Assembly: GCA_016192845.1 (NCBI GenBank)
Contig: JACPTI010000042.1
Span: 1-64,000, forward strand
DNA: 64,000 nt
Source of the DNA: Acidobacteriota bacterium
GTDB taxonomy: Bacteria > Acidobacteriota > Vicinamibacteria > Vicinamibacterales > UBA2999
Direction of reading: 5' to 3'
Under the pieces are notes generated by a model, which searched no databases, was not told the DNA's origin, and saw only the letters and a program-made list of their open reading frames with translations. Numbering within the stretch: position 1 is the first letter of the stretch; each line of letters starts with the position of its first letter. Positions 1 to 8,916 of the stretch are shown here, one piece after another. The position numbers were made by a program, and so were the translations under genes.

Positions 1-141
1 ATCCCGTACTCGTGAGGGAGAAGATGCAAGCCCTTGGCTGGTTGGCCAGCATCTGCTTGGCGCGCTTCGCGCGCCTAGGACCGCTATACGGCTTGTCACA
101 GCGGGTACAAAATTCTCGTTTGGAGCCGTATAGCGGTCCAA
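1..141. repeat. 141-bp structured repeat, left copy
   Basis: This stretch is repeated in inverted orientation at 53058-53198 with only 3 mismatches. Inside it is a 16-bp inverted repeat (GGACCGCTATACGGCT at about 77-92, its complement at about 124-139) and a short GC hairpin around GGCGCGCTTCGCGCGCC. It lies just upstream of the tarD-like start. It is open in the tarD frame, but the codons before 171 belong to the repeat rather than to the enzyme. It may continue beyond the left edge of the window. Confidence 0.85.
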
Positions 142-170
142 CAATCACGAACCGGGACGGGAGCAACGGT

Positions 171-1211
171 ATGAGCGTTCGAATCCTCGAGATTCGCGAG
201 GCCGCCAAGCCGATTGCGTCGGCCATTCGCAACGCCTACATCGATTTCACGAAGATGACGACGAGCCTCGTGGCGGTCGTCACCGACGCGGTGCGCGACG
301 GCCGGCGCGTGGTCGGCTACGGCTTCAACTCGAACGGCCGCTATGGCCAGGGCGGGCACGGCGAGCGGTCCGTGGCCGTCGGGACGATCGACATGGCGAT
401 CTGGGACGCGGTCGCGAAGATCGCCGGCAAGCCGCTGTTCCGCCTGCTGGCCGAGCGGCACGGCGTGGAGCCGGACCCGCGGGTGTTCGTGTATGCCGCC
501 GGCGGCTACTACTATCCCGGCAAGGACCTCGGCGCGCTGCGGCGCGAGATGCGCAGCTACGTCGACCGCGGCTACACGTCCGTCAAGATGAAGATCGGCG
601 GCGCACCCATCAACGAGGACCAGCGCCGCATCGAGGCGGTGCTGGAGGAAATCGGCCGTGACGCGCAGCTTGCGGTCGACGCCAACGGTCGCTTCGACCT
701 CGAGACGGCGAGTGCGTACGCGAAGATGCTGCGGCAGTACCCGCTCTTCTGGTACGAGGAAGCCGGCGACCCGCTCGACTACGGCCTGCAGGCGGCGCTG
801 GCGGAGTACTATCCCGGCCCGATGGCGACCGGCGAGAACCTGTTCAGCCACCAGGACGCGCGCAATCTGCTCCGCTACGGCGGCATGCGCCCCGATCGCG
901 ACTGGCTGCAGTTCGACTGCGCGCTCTCGTACGGGCTCTGCGAGTATCTGCGGACGCTGGAGGTCGTCAAGGCGGCCGGCTGGTCGCCGCGGCGCTGCAT
1001 CCCGCACGGCGGCCACCAGATGTCGTTGAACATTGCCGCGGGCCTCGGCCTCGGCGGCAACGAAAGCTATCCCGACCTCTTTCAGCCCTACGGCGGGTTT
1101 CCGGACACGGTCGGCGTCGAGCACGGCCACGTCTGCATGCCGGAGCTGCCCGGCATCGGCTTCGAAGGGAAGGCGGATCTCATTCGCGTGATGCGCGAGC
1201 TCGCGGAGTGA
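171..1211 (+). CDS. tarD: D(-)-tartrate dehydratase-like enolase-superfamily enzyme, internally shortened
   Basis: This is a member of the mandelate racemase subgroup of the enolase superfamily. The sequence closely resembles what I recall of Bradyrhizobium TarD, which dehydrates D-tartrate to oxaloacetate. Visible landmarks are the KxK motif (VKMKIGG), metal-ligand segments DANGRF, YEEAGDP and GENLFS, and the catalytic His in PHGGHQM. The product is 346 residues against about 389 for TarD. The stretch GRYGQGG runs straight into HGERSVAV; in the family about 40 residues of the capping domain lie between these two segments. The start at 171 is preferred because upstream codons lie in the repeat. 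The deletion is in frame, so a protein may be made, but activity is doubtful. It is followed at once by a damaged Ldh2-like gene. Confidence 0.8.
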   Translation: MSVRILEIREAAKPIASAIRNAYIDFTKMTTSLVAVVTDAVRDGRRVVGYGFNSNGRYGQGGHGERSVAVGTIDMAIWDAVAKIAGKPLFRLLAERHGVEPDPRVFVYAAGGYYYPGKDLGALRREMRSYVDRGYTSVKMKIGGAPINEDQRRIEAVLEEIGRDAQLAVDANGRFDLETASAYAKMLRQYPLFWYEEAGDPLDYGLQAALAEYYPGPMATGENLFSHQDARNLLRYGGMRPDRDWLQFDCALSYGLCEYLRTLEVVKAAGWSPRRCIPHGGHQMSLNIAAGLGLGGNESYPDLFQPYGGFPDTVGVEHGHVCMPELPGIGFEGKADLIRVMRELAE

Positions 1212-1214
1212 TCG

Positions 1215-1868
1215 TTGACGAATTTGCGAATTGACGGATTGACGGATTCGAAATTTGCCGCCGCCGATCTTCGGCACTTTGCGACAGCACTGTTCCGGAG
1301 CGTGGGCCTCGACGGCGACAAGCCCGACGTGACCGCGGACGTGCTGGTCGATATCAGCGCCTCGATCACGACCAACAACATGGGCGCGCGTCTGGTGCGC
1401 GAAGGGCGCCGCTTCCCGGCGCCGTGGGCGCTCGATGCCGCCGGCAGTCCGACCGACGATCCCGGGGTACTCACCGCGGGCGGCTCGATCCTGCCCGCCG
1501 GCGGGCTGGATCACGGCCACAAGGGATACGGCTGGGCGCTCATCGTGGAGGCGCTCACACAGGGACTGGCGGGTTTCGGGCGGGCTGACGGCCCGAACGG
1601 CTGGGGCGCCTGTGCGTTCGTGCAGGTGACGGATCCGGCGGCGTTCGGCGGACGCGAGGCGTTCCTCCGTCAGACCGGCTGGCTGGCCGAGGCGTGCCGG
1701 CGTGCGGCGCCCCGGCCGGGCGTCGAGCGGGTGCGCCTCCCCGGCGAGCAGGCGCTCGCGCGGAAGCGCGCGGCGCTGGCGCACGGGGTCGTCATGTATC
1801 CGGGTATCATGGACGTCCTCAGGCCGTTCGCGGACCGGTTCGGCATACAGATGCCGACTGCTCTATGA
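1215..1868 (+). CDS. Ldh2-family (malate/L-lactate/sulfolactate) dehydrogenase, core deleted
   Basis: The N-terminal residues resemble the first helix of Ldh2/YlbC-type NAD(P)-dependent 2-hydroxyacid dehydrogenases. From about residue 47 (DISASITTNNMGARLVREG) the sequence aligns with the family's C-terminal third, including the conserved HKGYGWA segment. Family members are about 340-360 residues; this one is 217. The middle block with the catalytic His and most of the dinucleotide site is missing, so the protein is probably not an active dehydrogenase. A TTG start at 1215 is assumed, only a few bases after the tarD-like stop. Two neighbouring genes with in-frame internal deletions suggest a decaying two-gene operon for hydroxyacid catabolism, or local assembly error. 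Confidence 0.65.
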   Translation: MTNLRIDGLTDSKFAAADLRHFATALFRSVGLDGDKPDVTADVLVDISASITTNNMGARLVREGRRFPAPWALDAAGSPTDDPGVLTAGGSILPAGGLDHGHKGYGWALIVEALTQGLAGFGRADGPNGWGACAFVQVTDPAAFGGREAFLRQTGWLAEACRRAAPRPGVERVRLPGEQALARKRAALAHGVVMYPGIMDVLRPFADRFGIQMPTAL

Positions 1869-1906
1869 CTCCGGTAGTCGTACTTGTTTGACCTCCGGTA
1901 CTTGTA

Positions 1907-1930
1907 GGGGCCGGGCTTCAGCCCGACCCG
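1907..1930. repeat. Short palindrome before the propeller gene
   Basis: A GC palindrome, GGGCCGGGCTTCAGCCCGAC, lies 20 bases before the ATG at 1948. It resembles the other GTCCGGCT-type palindromes in the window but is diverged from them. It could act as a weak terminator for the preceding pair. Confidence 0.5.
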
Positions 1931-1947
1931 CGGACCGAGGAGAAAAC

Positions 1948-3621
1948 ATGAAGGCCATTAAAGCATTGGCGCTGTGGGTGACGATCATGGCGATTTGGGC
2001 ACCCGTTCGGCCGGAGGCGGCGGATGCCCTGATCCGCGGGACGGTCACCGACGCGGGCGGCAAGCCGATTGCGGGCGCCCTGGTGAAGGCGACGCTCGGG
2101 AGCAAGAGCGTGTCGCGGTACACCGGCGCCGACGGCCGCTACGAGCTGACGGTCTCGCCGGGGACGTACGCCCTGGTGGTCGAGGCGTTCGGGTTCGCCA
2201 CGGAGCGGCGATCGAAGGACGCCGCCGAAGCTGCCGCGGCGAATTTTGCCCTGGCACCGAGCTGGAGCGTGACCCAGTTCATCGGCGCGGACATCGATCA
2301 GCTGATCCCAGACGATCACCCGCCGGCCCAGCTGCTCAAGTCGACCTGCATCAACTGCCACGCGCTCGACGTGATGCTGCGCCGCCGCGGCGCGACCGCC
2401 GCCGAGTGGCGGACCTACGTCGAGAAGCAGATGCCGCTGCGCTACGGCCGCCCCTACAACGCGAGCGAGGCCGAGTGGAAGGTGATTACAGGCGAGCTCG
2501 AACGGTGGTTCGGACCGAAGGGGCAGTATTTCGGGCCTGGCGCCGAGCCGCCGAAGCCCGAGCAGGTCCGCCGCCCCCGGATGGCGCCCGAAGTGGCGCG
2601 AGCGACGTTCTACGAGTACACGATGCCGAACCCGCGCACCATGCCGCACAGTCTGGCCGTCGACCGGGCGGGGCGTGTGTGGGTGGCCGGCTGGGACAGC
2701 GCGACGAACGCAGTCATCCGATTCGACATCGCGTCCGAGCAGTTTCGCGCCTACCCTGTTCCCACTCCCAACGCCGTTCCGCACACGCCGTGCGTGAGCC
2801 GGGACGGCCGGGTCTGGATGGCCCTCAACGCTCGCGGTACCGCGAAGGTGTCGATGATCGACCCGAGGACCGACCAGCTGGTCGAGATCAAGTGGGACGG
2901 GAAGCAGCCGGGGACGCACAACTGCCAGGAGGACCGCGATGGCAACATCTGGTTCTCCTCGCTCGGCGAAACCGATGAGGGCTTCTACGTGTACAACTCG
3001 AAGACGGGGCAGTTCCGCACCTACAAGTACCGGCTGCCCGCGGCGTATCCGCCTGGATCCAAGGCGCTGCGCGACACCGCCGAGGGCGATCCGGCGCCGG
3101 CCGTTCGCGCCGGGCTGTACGACGCGAAGGTCGATTCCTCCGGCACCGGCTGGGGGGTGACGTACTCCATGGGGATGATCATCAGCGTGAACCCGCGGAC
3201 CGGCGAGACCAGGGAGTTCTTTCCGCCCGACACGCCGCAGATCCGCGGGGTGATGGTCGACTCCCAGGACAACGTCTGGTTCGCCGCCTTCGACAGCCAC
3301 AAGGTCGGCAAGCTGAATCCGAAGACCGGCGAGTTCAGGCTCTATCAGCCGCCGACGCCGAAGGCGTCTCCGTACAGCTTCGTCGAGGACACGCGCAGGG
3401 GCGTCATCTGGTTTGGCGATCTGAACGGCAACAATCTCACGCGATTCGATCCGCGCACCGAGACGTTCATCGAGTACCCGTTTCCGAGCCGCAACGTCAA
3501 TCCCAGACTTGGCATCGGGATCGATCCGCAGGGCCGGATCTGGTTCACGGAATTCCTGAACGGGCGAATTGGTGCGCTGGACCCGGGGGACTTGCCGCGG
3601 AACACGACGAGTTCGCGGTAA
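1948..3621 (+). CDS. Exported regulatory-domain / haem / Vgb-like propeller protein
   Basis: The 557-residue protein begins with a signal peptide (to about residue 25). A carboxypeptidase regulatory-like (CarboxypepD_reg) domain follows, at about 28-105. A single c-type haem site, CINCH, lies near residue 135. The rest is a beta-propeller with repeated GRVWVAGWD/GNIWFSS-type blades like virginiamycin B lyase. The haem site and signal peptide imply a periplasmic or outer-surface location. The substrate is unknown; lyase activity should not be assumed from the fold. The start is supported by a GAGGAG site 5 bases upstream. It has the same architecture as the genes at 25051 and 40077, so it is one of at least three paralogues here. 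Confidence 0.85.
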   Translation: MKAIKALALWVTIMAIWAPVRPEAADALIRGTVTDAGGKPIAGALVKATLGSKSVSRYTGADGRYELTVSPGTYALVVEAFGFATERRSKDAAEAAAANFALAPSWSVTQFIGADIDQLIPDDHPPAQLLKSTCINCHALDVMLRRRGATAAEWRTYVEKQMPLRYGRPYNASEAEWKVITGELERWFGPKGQYFGPGAEPPKPEQVRRPRMAPEVARATFYEYTMPNPRTMPHSLAVDRAGRVWVAGWDSATNAVIRFDIASEQFRAYPVPTPNAVPHTPCVSRDGRVWMALNARGTAKVSMIDPRTDQLVEIKWDGKQPGTHNCQEDRDGNIWFSSLGETDEGFYVYNSKTGQFRTYKYRLPAAYPPGSKALRDTAEGDPAPAVRAGLYDAKVDSSGTGWGVTYSMGMIISVNPRTGETREFFPPDTPQIRGVMVDSQDNVWFAAFDSHKVGKLNPKTGEFRLYQPPTPKASPYSFVEDTRRGVIWFGDLNGNNLTRFDPRTETFIEYPFPSRNVNPRLGIGIDPQGRIWFTEFLNGRIGALDPGDLPRNTTSSR

Positions 3622-3630
3622 CAGGTGAGG

Positions 3631-3690
3631 GTTTTCTCGTTAAGTACGTAGTTTTCTCGACAAATACGTAATGTCCGGCTCCAGCCGGAC
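3631..3690. repeat. 20-bp tandem repeat plus family A palindrome
   Basis: Two imperfect 20-bp units starting GTTTTCTCG and ending TACGTA lie at 3631-3650 and 3651-3670. They are followed by the palindrome TGTCCGGCTCCAGCCGGAC at 3672-3690. The same palindrome with a TACGTA-type flank recurs throughout the window (family A). Confidence 0.8.
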
Positions 3691-3704
3691 GGTAGGAGCT
3701 CGAT

Positions 3705-5165
3705 ATGAGGCACACACGATTTCTTGCGCTGCTCGCGGCCGTCCTGCTCGCGGCCTGCGCGCAGGCCACGCCCGAGCAGCAGATCGTCAACGACGCGGCC
3801 GCGGCGCTTGGAGGCGGCGAGCGTATCTTCGCCGTGAGGACGCTCGTCCTTGAAGGGGAGGGCACGCAGTACAACCTCGGGCAGGACGTGACGCCCGAGG
3901 CATCCGGACAGACGTTCACGGTCACCGATGCGAGGCAGGCCATCGACGTGGCCGGCGGCCGCATGCGCGTCGAGCTGACGCGCCGCCCCAACTTCACGTT
4001 CTTCCAGGGGCCGCAGCCGCAGCGGCAGGTGAACGGGGTCGACGGCACGGTCGGCTACAACGTGGCGCCGAACGGCGCCGCCACGCGCGTGCCCGACGCC
4101 GTCGCCAACGATCGCCGCGCCGGCATCTTCCATCATCCCATCACGGCCGTGCGCGCCGCCCGCGATGCGATGGCGCGACTGGCCAATCCGCGCACCGAGG
4201 GGAGCGAATCGCTCGTCGACGTGACGACGGCGAACGGCATCACGTTCACGCTCGCGATCGACGCCACGACGAAGCTCCCGACGCGCCTCATGTCGCGCAC
4301 CGATAACACGAATCTCGGGGATGTCGTCATGGAGACCCGCTTCGCCGACTACCAGGACGCTGGCGGGCTGCAGTCGCCGACGCGCCTGACCCAGAGAGTG
4401 GATGATTTCACCACGGCCGAGTACCGTGTGACGAAGCAGACCATCGACGGCGACACGGGCGACCTGGCGGCGCCTGCCGACGCCGTCAAGGCCAGCCCGC
4501 CGCCGCCGCCGACCGTCGCGGTCGAGGAGCTGGCGCGCGGCATCTGGTATCTGGCCGGCGGCTCGCATCACAGCGTGCTGGTCGAGTTCGCGGATCACAT
4601 GACGCTCATCGAGTCGCCGCAGAACGACGCGCGGTCGCTGGCGGTGATCGCCCGCGCCCGCGAGGTGAATCCGAACAAGCCGGTCACCGAGCTGGTCAAC
4701 TCCCACCATCACTTCGACCACTCGGGCGGCATTCGGGCGGCCATCGCGGAGGGGCTGACGATCATCACCCACCAGGGGAACGTCGCACTCTTCGAGAACA
4801 TGGCGAAGCGGCCGCACACGATCGTCCCCGACGCGCTCGCGAAGAATCCGAAGCCGGCGATGATCAAGGGGATCGGCCAGGACACCACGCTGAGCGACAG
4901 CTCGATGACGATGCAGCTGCTGCCGTACTCCGGGCCGCACTCCGAGACGATGCTCGTGGCGTACTTCCCGCGGGAGCGGCTGCTCGTGGAGGCCGACGTC
5001 TACAACCCGGGCGGCCAGGTGTTCATGTTCGCCGGACCCTTCCTGGAGGAGCTGAAGAAGCGCAACTTCCGGATCGACCGGATCGTGCCGCTCCACGCGA
5101 AGCCGGCACCGTGGGCGCAGTTCGTGAAGGAGGCGTCGCTGCCGGTGCCGACGGCGACCAACTGA
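3705..5165 (+). CDS. MBL-fold metallo-hydrolase lipoprotein
   Basis: The 486-residue protein has a lipoprotein signal peptide with the lipobox LLAAC (Cys at residue 18), so it is probably membrane-anchored in the periplasm. The N-terminal half (about 25-265) resembles an outer-membrane-lipoprotein-sorting/LolA-like beta domain and has no obvious catalytic motif. The C-terminal half (about 280-475) is a metallo-beta-lactamase fold with the zinc motif HHHFDHSGG; later metal ligands are GPHSE and the Asp in LLVEADVYN. A polyproline linker joins the two. The substrate is unknown. It stands alone between repeats and is probably monocistronic. Confidence 0.82.
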   Translation: MRHTRFLALLAAVLLAACAQATPEQQIVNDAAAALGGGERIFAVRTLVLEGEGTQYNLGQDVTPEASGQTFTVTDARQAIDVAGGRMRVELTRRPNFTFFQGPQPQRQVNGVDGTVGYNVAPNGAATRVPDAVANDRRAGIFHHPITAVRAARDAMARLANPRTEGSESLVDVTTANGITFTLAIDATTKLPTRLMSRTDNTNLGDVVMETRFADYQDAGGLQSPTRLTQRVDDFTTAEYRVTKQTIDGDTGDLAAPADAVKASPPPPPTVAVEELARGIWYLAGGSHHSVLVEFADHMTLIESPQNDARSLAVIARAREVNPNKPVTELVNSHHHFDHSGGIRAAIAEGLTIITHQGNVALFENMAKRPHTIVPDALAKNPKPAMIKGIGQDTTLSDSSMTMQLLPYSGPHSETMLVAYFPRERLLVEADVYNPGGQVFMFAGPFLEELKKRNFRIDRIVPLHAKPAPWAQFVKEASLPVPTATN

Positions 5166-5186
5166 GTTCTCCGCGCGTCCATCGTC

Positions 5187-5254
5187 ACGGAACACCGAGG
5201 CACCGAGACACCGAGAACCATTTGGAAGAATCTCGGAGGCTCGGCGCCTCGGTG
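5187..5254. repeat. Family C hairpin (CACCGAG words)
   Basis: Repeated CACCGAG words (ACACCGAGGCACCGAGACACCGAG region) pair with CTCGG/CTCGGTG words downstream to form a long hairpin between genes. Related copies are at 13963, 14836 and 17140. It lies after the MBL gene stop and may act as a terminator. Confidence 0.75.
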
Positions 5255-5271
5255 AATCGTGGGACGCGGAT

Positions 5272-5300
5272 CGCACGTGGTGTCCGGCTTTAGCCGGACC
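5272..5300. repeat. Family A palindrome
   Basis: This is GTCCGGCTTTAGCCGGACC with a CACGTGG flank, intergenic between two convergent genes. It is one of at least eight copies in the window. Confidence 0.8.
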
Positions 5301-5333
5301 GGCGGAACCTTGGACGCCGAGCGTCGAACGACG

Positions 5334-7161
5334 TTATTTCCTGAGGGCGGGCCAGTTCACGACCAGGGTGATCGGCTGGACCGCCTGCTCGACGAGCGTG
5401 TTGATCAGGAAGCGCTGGCCGTCGGCCGACACATCGAACATGTAGCGTCGGTTGGGACGCGCACGGGTCCCGAACAGGGGCCGCACCGCACCGACGTCGA
5501 ACGCCGGGCCCTGTCCGTCGACCGCCGCCGCCATCAGCCGATTGTCAGGCGCGAGATAGAAGACTTCCCGGCCGTCACGCCGCCAGCGCGGCCAGTTGCC
5601 GCCCGCCGTCGAGACCTGCCACTTCCCGCCGGGTCCCGGGAACGGCACGACGTACACTTCGTTTCGCCCCGATTCGTTGGACACGTACGCAACCCAGCGC
5701 CCGTCCGGCGAAAACGTCGCAACGGTTTCGTTGAAGGGGGTTTCCATGAACGGGAACGGTTTCCGATCACCGGTGAACGACAGCACCCAGAGGTCAAAGC
5801 CGCCTGTCGCGGTGGTTCGGACGTACAGAATGGAGCGGCCGTCGGAAGACCAGCTCACAGGGGTTTCGGTGGCGCTATCCCCCTGGATCATGTCTTCGCT
5901 GCCGATACCGCCTGACGCTTTGCGGTACAGATCGATGTTGCCCTTGCGAGCTGAGCTGAAAATGACAGCAGTGCCGTCGGGAGCCCAAATCGGGGTGAGA
6001 TCATTTGCTGGATCGAACGTGAACCGCGTTCGGAGTCCACGTGCGAGGTCGAACAGCCAGATATCGTAGTTCGCTCCCGCGTCCGAAAAGCTCACCACTG
6101 CCCGCTGACGATCCGGCGACAACTCCAGGTCCCCATAGTCTCCCCGATCGCCGACCGTTCCGAGCTGTTTGCCCGAGCGGTCGAACCAGACAAGCTGCGA
6201 AAGGTCGCCTCCGGCCCCGCTGTGATAGGCCAGCACTCCGGTTTCGGAGACTGACACCGCGCCCATTCTGCCGGACAGACCGCCGGTCGCGACCTGTTCC
6301 GCAATCGGTACCGCATCGCCGCGAAGTTCAAAGCGTTCGACATCAAACGCCTGTGCCATCAGCGTCTGCTCGCGCAGGAAGAGCAGATAGCCCTGCGCGT
6401 ACCTGGGGCTGGCGCCGCCCGGCACGAGCAGCTTCCGCTCGTTCGAGTCGAGCGCCGCCACGTAGATCCCGTTCACGGCGGTCGATCCGCTGTTCGTCCC
6501 GATGGCGACGTACAGGAAGTGGCGACCGTCGGGCAGGAAGAACGGCGCCCAGTGCTGCGTCTCTCCATTCTCCTTATCGAGCGTCGTGGCGGGAGACACC
6601 GTCCCGCCCGAGGCAGAGACTCGCCGGATGACACTCCCCTCGCCGGTCGCGGAAAACAGAATGACGTTGTCGCGGTTCCAGGTTGCGCCGGGATTACCAG
6701 CCGGAACGTCGGCCACGATCACAGGGGGCCCACCGGACGCATCGATTGTCTTGAGCCGTCCGCCGGCGTAGAAGCCAACGAACCGGCTATCCGGAGACCA
6801 GAACGGCGTGATTGCCCCCTCGGTGCCGGACAACGGCTGCGCGGAGAGCCCGTCGAGCGACTGAACCCACAACTGGGTCAAGCCCCCGCCGGTGGCGGCA
6901 GCAAACGCCAGACGCCGGCCGTCAGACGACAGCGCGAACCGCTGGTGCGGGAGTTGTGCGAGACTCGCGCCGGCGGGTGGCAGTATCGACGTGCGATAGA
7001 CGCGTGTCTCCGGCAGTGGAGCCGGCCGCCAGAACGCGACGATGCCAGCGGCCAGCGCCGCCACCATCGCTATTGCCGCAACCGACCAGGCGAGGCGCTC
7101 ACGGCCTTGCCGTTGCGCCGGCGGTGCCACGACCGGTCCCGCTTCGGGTGCGGCGAGGACA
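5334..7161 (-). pseudogene. TolB/WD40-like propeller part of a frameshifted Ser/Thr kinase
   Basis: This is the C-terminal part of a receptor-type kinase, read in a different frame from the kinase domain at 7070-8092. Reading resumes at about 7161 with [11 protein letters not shown] transmembrane segment ([20 protein letters not shown]) follows, then about 550 residues of TolB-like/WD40 propeller with repeated SPDG/SSDGR and WSPDSRF blades. The open frame extends to 7376, but those extra residues are antisense-like noise. In intact homologues the kinase is cytoplasmic and the propeller lies outside the membrane, sensing or binding. The single frame change (about -1 at 7160) could be a mutation or an assembly error. 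Confidence 0.8.
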
Positions 7162-8092
7162 CCTCTTCGATCTCCAGCCGCGCGTCGCCGATATCGCGGA
7201 GGCGGTGCTTCGGGTCCTTCTGCAGACAACGCCGGAGCAGCGCGCGCACCCTCGACGGCGTGTGTGCTGGCAGCGCATTCCAATCGACGTCCGACTTGAT
7301 CACCCCCGCCAGCACCTCCGATACATCGCCGCCCGGAAACGCCCGCCTGCCCGTCAGCATCTCGTAGAGCACGCACCCGAACGCCCAGATGTCGGCGCGC
7401 TTGTCCACCTCCCGGCCGCGCGCCTGCTCGGGGCTCATGTAGGCGGCCGTGCCGAGGATGACCCCCAGCCGCGTCATCGCGGGACTCGTCATCGTCGGCG
7501 ACGCCGTCAAGTCGCCGCCGAAGCCGGCGCCTACACCCTGTTGTACGTAGTGTCCGGCTTCAGCCGGACCAAAGGCCTTCGCGAGGCCGAAGTCGAGCAC
7601 CTTCACCGTCCCGTCGGGACGGACCTTGACGTTGGCTGGCTTGAGATCGCGGTGGATGACGCCGTGCTCGTGTGCGGCTTCAACGGCGTCGGCGATCTGG
7701 CGCGCGATGGGCAGCGCCTCGTCAATCGGGATGGCGGGTCCAGAAGGACCCGCCCTACGTTGACCAATCAAATCCACCAGCGTCGGCCCTTCGACGAGCT
7801 CGAGGACGAGCGCCTGGATGGTCCGGCTGAAGCCGGACGCCACGTCTGACTGTTCTTCCAGCCCGTAGATCGCCGCGATGTTCGGATGATTCAGCGAGGC
7901 GAGCACCTGCGCTTCGCGCCGGAAGCGGGCCAGGCGATCGGGGTCGCGCGCGAGGATATCGGGAAGGACCTTCAGGGCGACGTCGCGGCCAAGGCGGTGA
8001 TCGCGCGCGCGGTAGACCTCCCCCATTCCGCCGGCCCCCAGCAGCGACAGCACCTCGTACGGCCCGAGTCGAACGCCGGGCGTCAGAGACAC
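7070..8092 (-). CDS. Pkn-type serine/threonine protein kinase domain (frameshifted from its propeller)
   Basis: A GTG start at 8092 gives [13 protein letters not shown], leading into the glycine loop [10 protein letters not shown]. The catalytic loop [15 protein letters not shown] and activation-segment YMSPEQARG are all present, so the kinase domain itself looks active. True homology ends near RLEIEEV at 7160, after which the correct frame continues in 5334-7161. Two insertions within the kinase, [11 protein letters not shown] and [11 protein letters not shown], are translated family A palindromes (at 7820 and 7543). They lie before the hinge and in the activation loop region, where they may lengthen loops. 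It is transcribed divergently from the VapBC-like pair. Confidence 0.85.
   Translation of the reverse strand: MSLTPGVRLGPYEVLSLLGAGGMGEVYRARDHRLGRDVALKVLPDILARDPDRLARFRREAQVLASLNHPNIAAIYGLEEQSDVASGFSRTIQALVLELVEGPTLVDLIGQRRAGPSGPAIPIDEALPIARQIADAVEAAHEHGVIHRDLKPANVKVRPDGTVKVLDFGLAKAFGPAEAGHYVQQGVGAGFGGDLTASPTMTSPAMTRLGVILGTAAYMSPEQARGREVDKRADIWAFGCVLYEMLTGRRAFPGGDVSEVLAGVIKSDVDWNALPAHTPSRVRALLRRCLQKDPKHRLRDIGDARLEIEEVSSPHPKRDRSWHRRRNGKAVSASPGRLRQ
7543..7570. repeat. Family A palindrome inside the kinase gene
   Basis: TACGTAGTGTCCGGCTTCAG and the rest of the palindrome lie in frame within the kinase coding sequence. On the coding strand they give the peptide GPAEAGHYV just after the DFG motif. 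Confidence 0.85.
7819..7848. repeat. Family A palindrome inside the kinase gene, second copy
   Basis: GGTCCGGCTGAAGCCGGACG with the CCACGTC flank. It is in the opposite orientation to the 7543 copy, so it is read as VASGFSRT on the kinase strand. Confidence 0.85.
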
Positions 8093-8185
8093 AGTGGGTT
8101 GGGAACGCGCGGCGATTATACGCAATCGGCGCCGGCGCGGGCCAGAATGATTGCGCCCGAAGGGTGTCTGCTGTATGGTGAGTGT

Positions 8186-8413
8186 ATGGCGCGCCTGATT
8201 TCTACCACCGTTCGCCTGGGCGAAGAGGACGTTCGGGCGTTGAAGCGAGCCCGCGCTGCCGGTCACTCGGCGTCCGAACTGGTCCGGAAAGGCCTGCGGG
8301 TGGTCGCATCGCGGTACTACAAGGGGCGGCGTCCGCCTACGACCGGACTCTTCGAGTCGACGGACACGAAACTCGGTGACGAAGCCGAGTTGTTCCGGAA
8401 CCTCGACGAGTGA
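8186..8413 (+). CDS. VapB-like antitoxin
   Basis: The 75-residue protein starts with a beta-strand-like MARLISTTVRLGEED and two helices, as in ribbon-helix-helix antitoxins. The C-terminal tail is acidic and probably wraps the toxin. The start at 8186 is the first ATG in frame. It overlaps the PIN-domain gene by 4 bases (GTGA), a typical antitoxin-toxin coupling. Such proteins bind the toxin and repress their own promoter. The family assignment comes from size, shape and context rather than a strong motif. Confidence 0.65.
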   Translation: MARLISTTVRLGEEDVRALKRARAAGHSASELVRKGLRVVASRYYKGRRPPTTGLFESTDTKLGDEAELFRNLDE

Positions 8414-8841
8414 GTCGCCCGATCGTCGCCGACACAGGCGGACTGCTTTGGGCGCTCGCGCGCCGGCCAGACGGCACACCGAGCTTCCCTGAATACGAAG
8501 CAGCGCTGCGCTCGGCCCGGACCGTGGTTGTACCGGGACTCGTCCTGGCCGAAGTCGACTATTTTCTCCGTCAGGAGCGGGCCGCCATGCGTAAATTGCT
8601 CGCGGAGATCTTCGATCCCGGGACTCGCTACGAGTACGAGCTGCCCTTGCCCTCCGATCTGGTTCGCGCGCTTCAATTCGATGCCAAGTTCAGCGATCTC
8701 GCTCTGGGGCTGGTCGATGGTTCCGTTGCTGCGGTGGCCGAGCGCCGCAAAGTCTATCGCGTCCTCACAACCGACCGACGCCGCTTCAGTGCCATACGGG
8801 TCGGTCCACGCTTTTCACAAGCGCTCGAACTTCTTCCATAG
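8410..8841 (+). CDS. PIN-domain ribonuclease toxin (VapC-like)
   Basis: The 143-residue protein has the PIN-domain acidic set: Asp in IVADTGG, Glu in VLAEVDYF, Asp in GLVDGSVAAVAE and Asp in LTTDRRRF. PIN toxins cleave RNA in a metal-dependent way; the target is not predictable here. A GTG start overlaps the antitoxin stop, supporting translational coupling. No RBS of its own is obvious. It probably forms a type II toxin-antitoxin unit with 8186-8413. Confidence 0.8.
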   Translation: MSRPIVADTGGLLWALARRPDGTPSFPEYEAALRSARTVVVPGLVLAEVDYFLRQERAAMRKLLAEIFDPGTRYEYELPLPSDLVRALQFDAKFSDLALGLVDGSVAAVAERRKVYRVLTTDRRRFSAIRVGPRFSQALELLP

Positions 8842-8916
8842 GACGCGTACACTGGCGCGCCCGGGTTGAGCGATAATCAGCCGGCATTCACGCATATAGC
8901 AGCAGGGAGGTGGAGA

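Noticed and set aside
12..170. Upstream start for the tarD-like gene (and at 53187 for the aminotransferase)
   Set aside because: Both extensions encode the same peptide because they read the 141-bp repeat; real family homology begins at 171 and 52983.
96..1784. A 562-codon open frame on the minus strand opposite the tarD-like and Ldh2-like genes
   Set aside because: It is a GC-driven shadow with Arg/Ala/His-rich, domain-free sequence, lying fully antisense to two recognisable genes. Similar long frames opposite most genes here were rejected for the same reason.
8866..8916. TTG start for the beta-helix protein
   Set aside because: The ATG at 8917 follows a strong GGGAGG site and begins a proper signal peptide.
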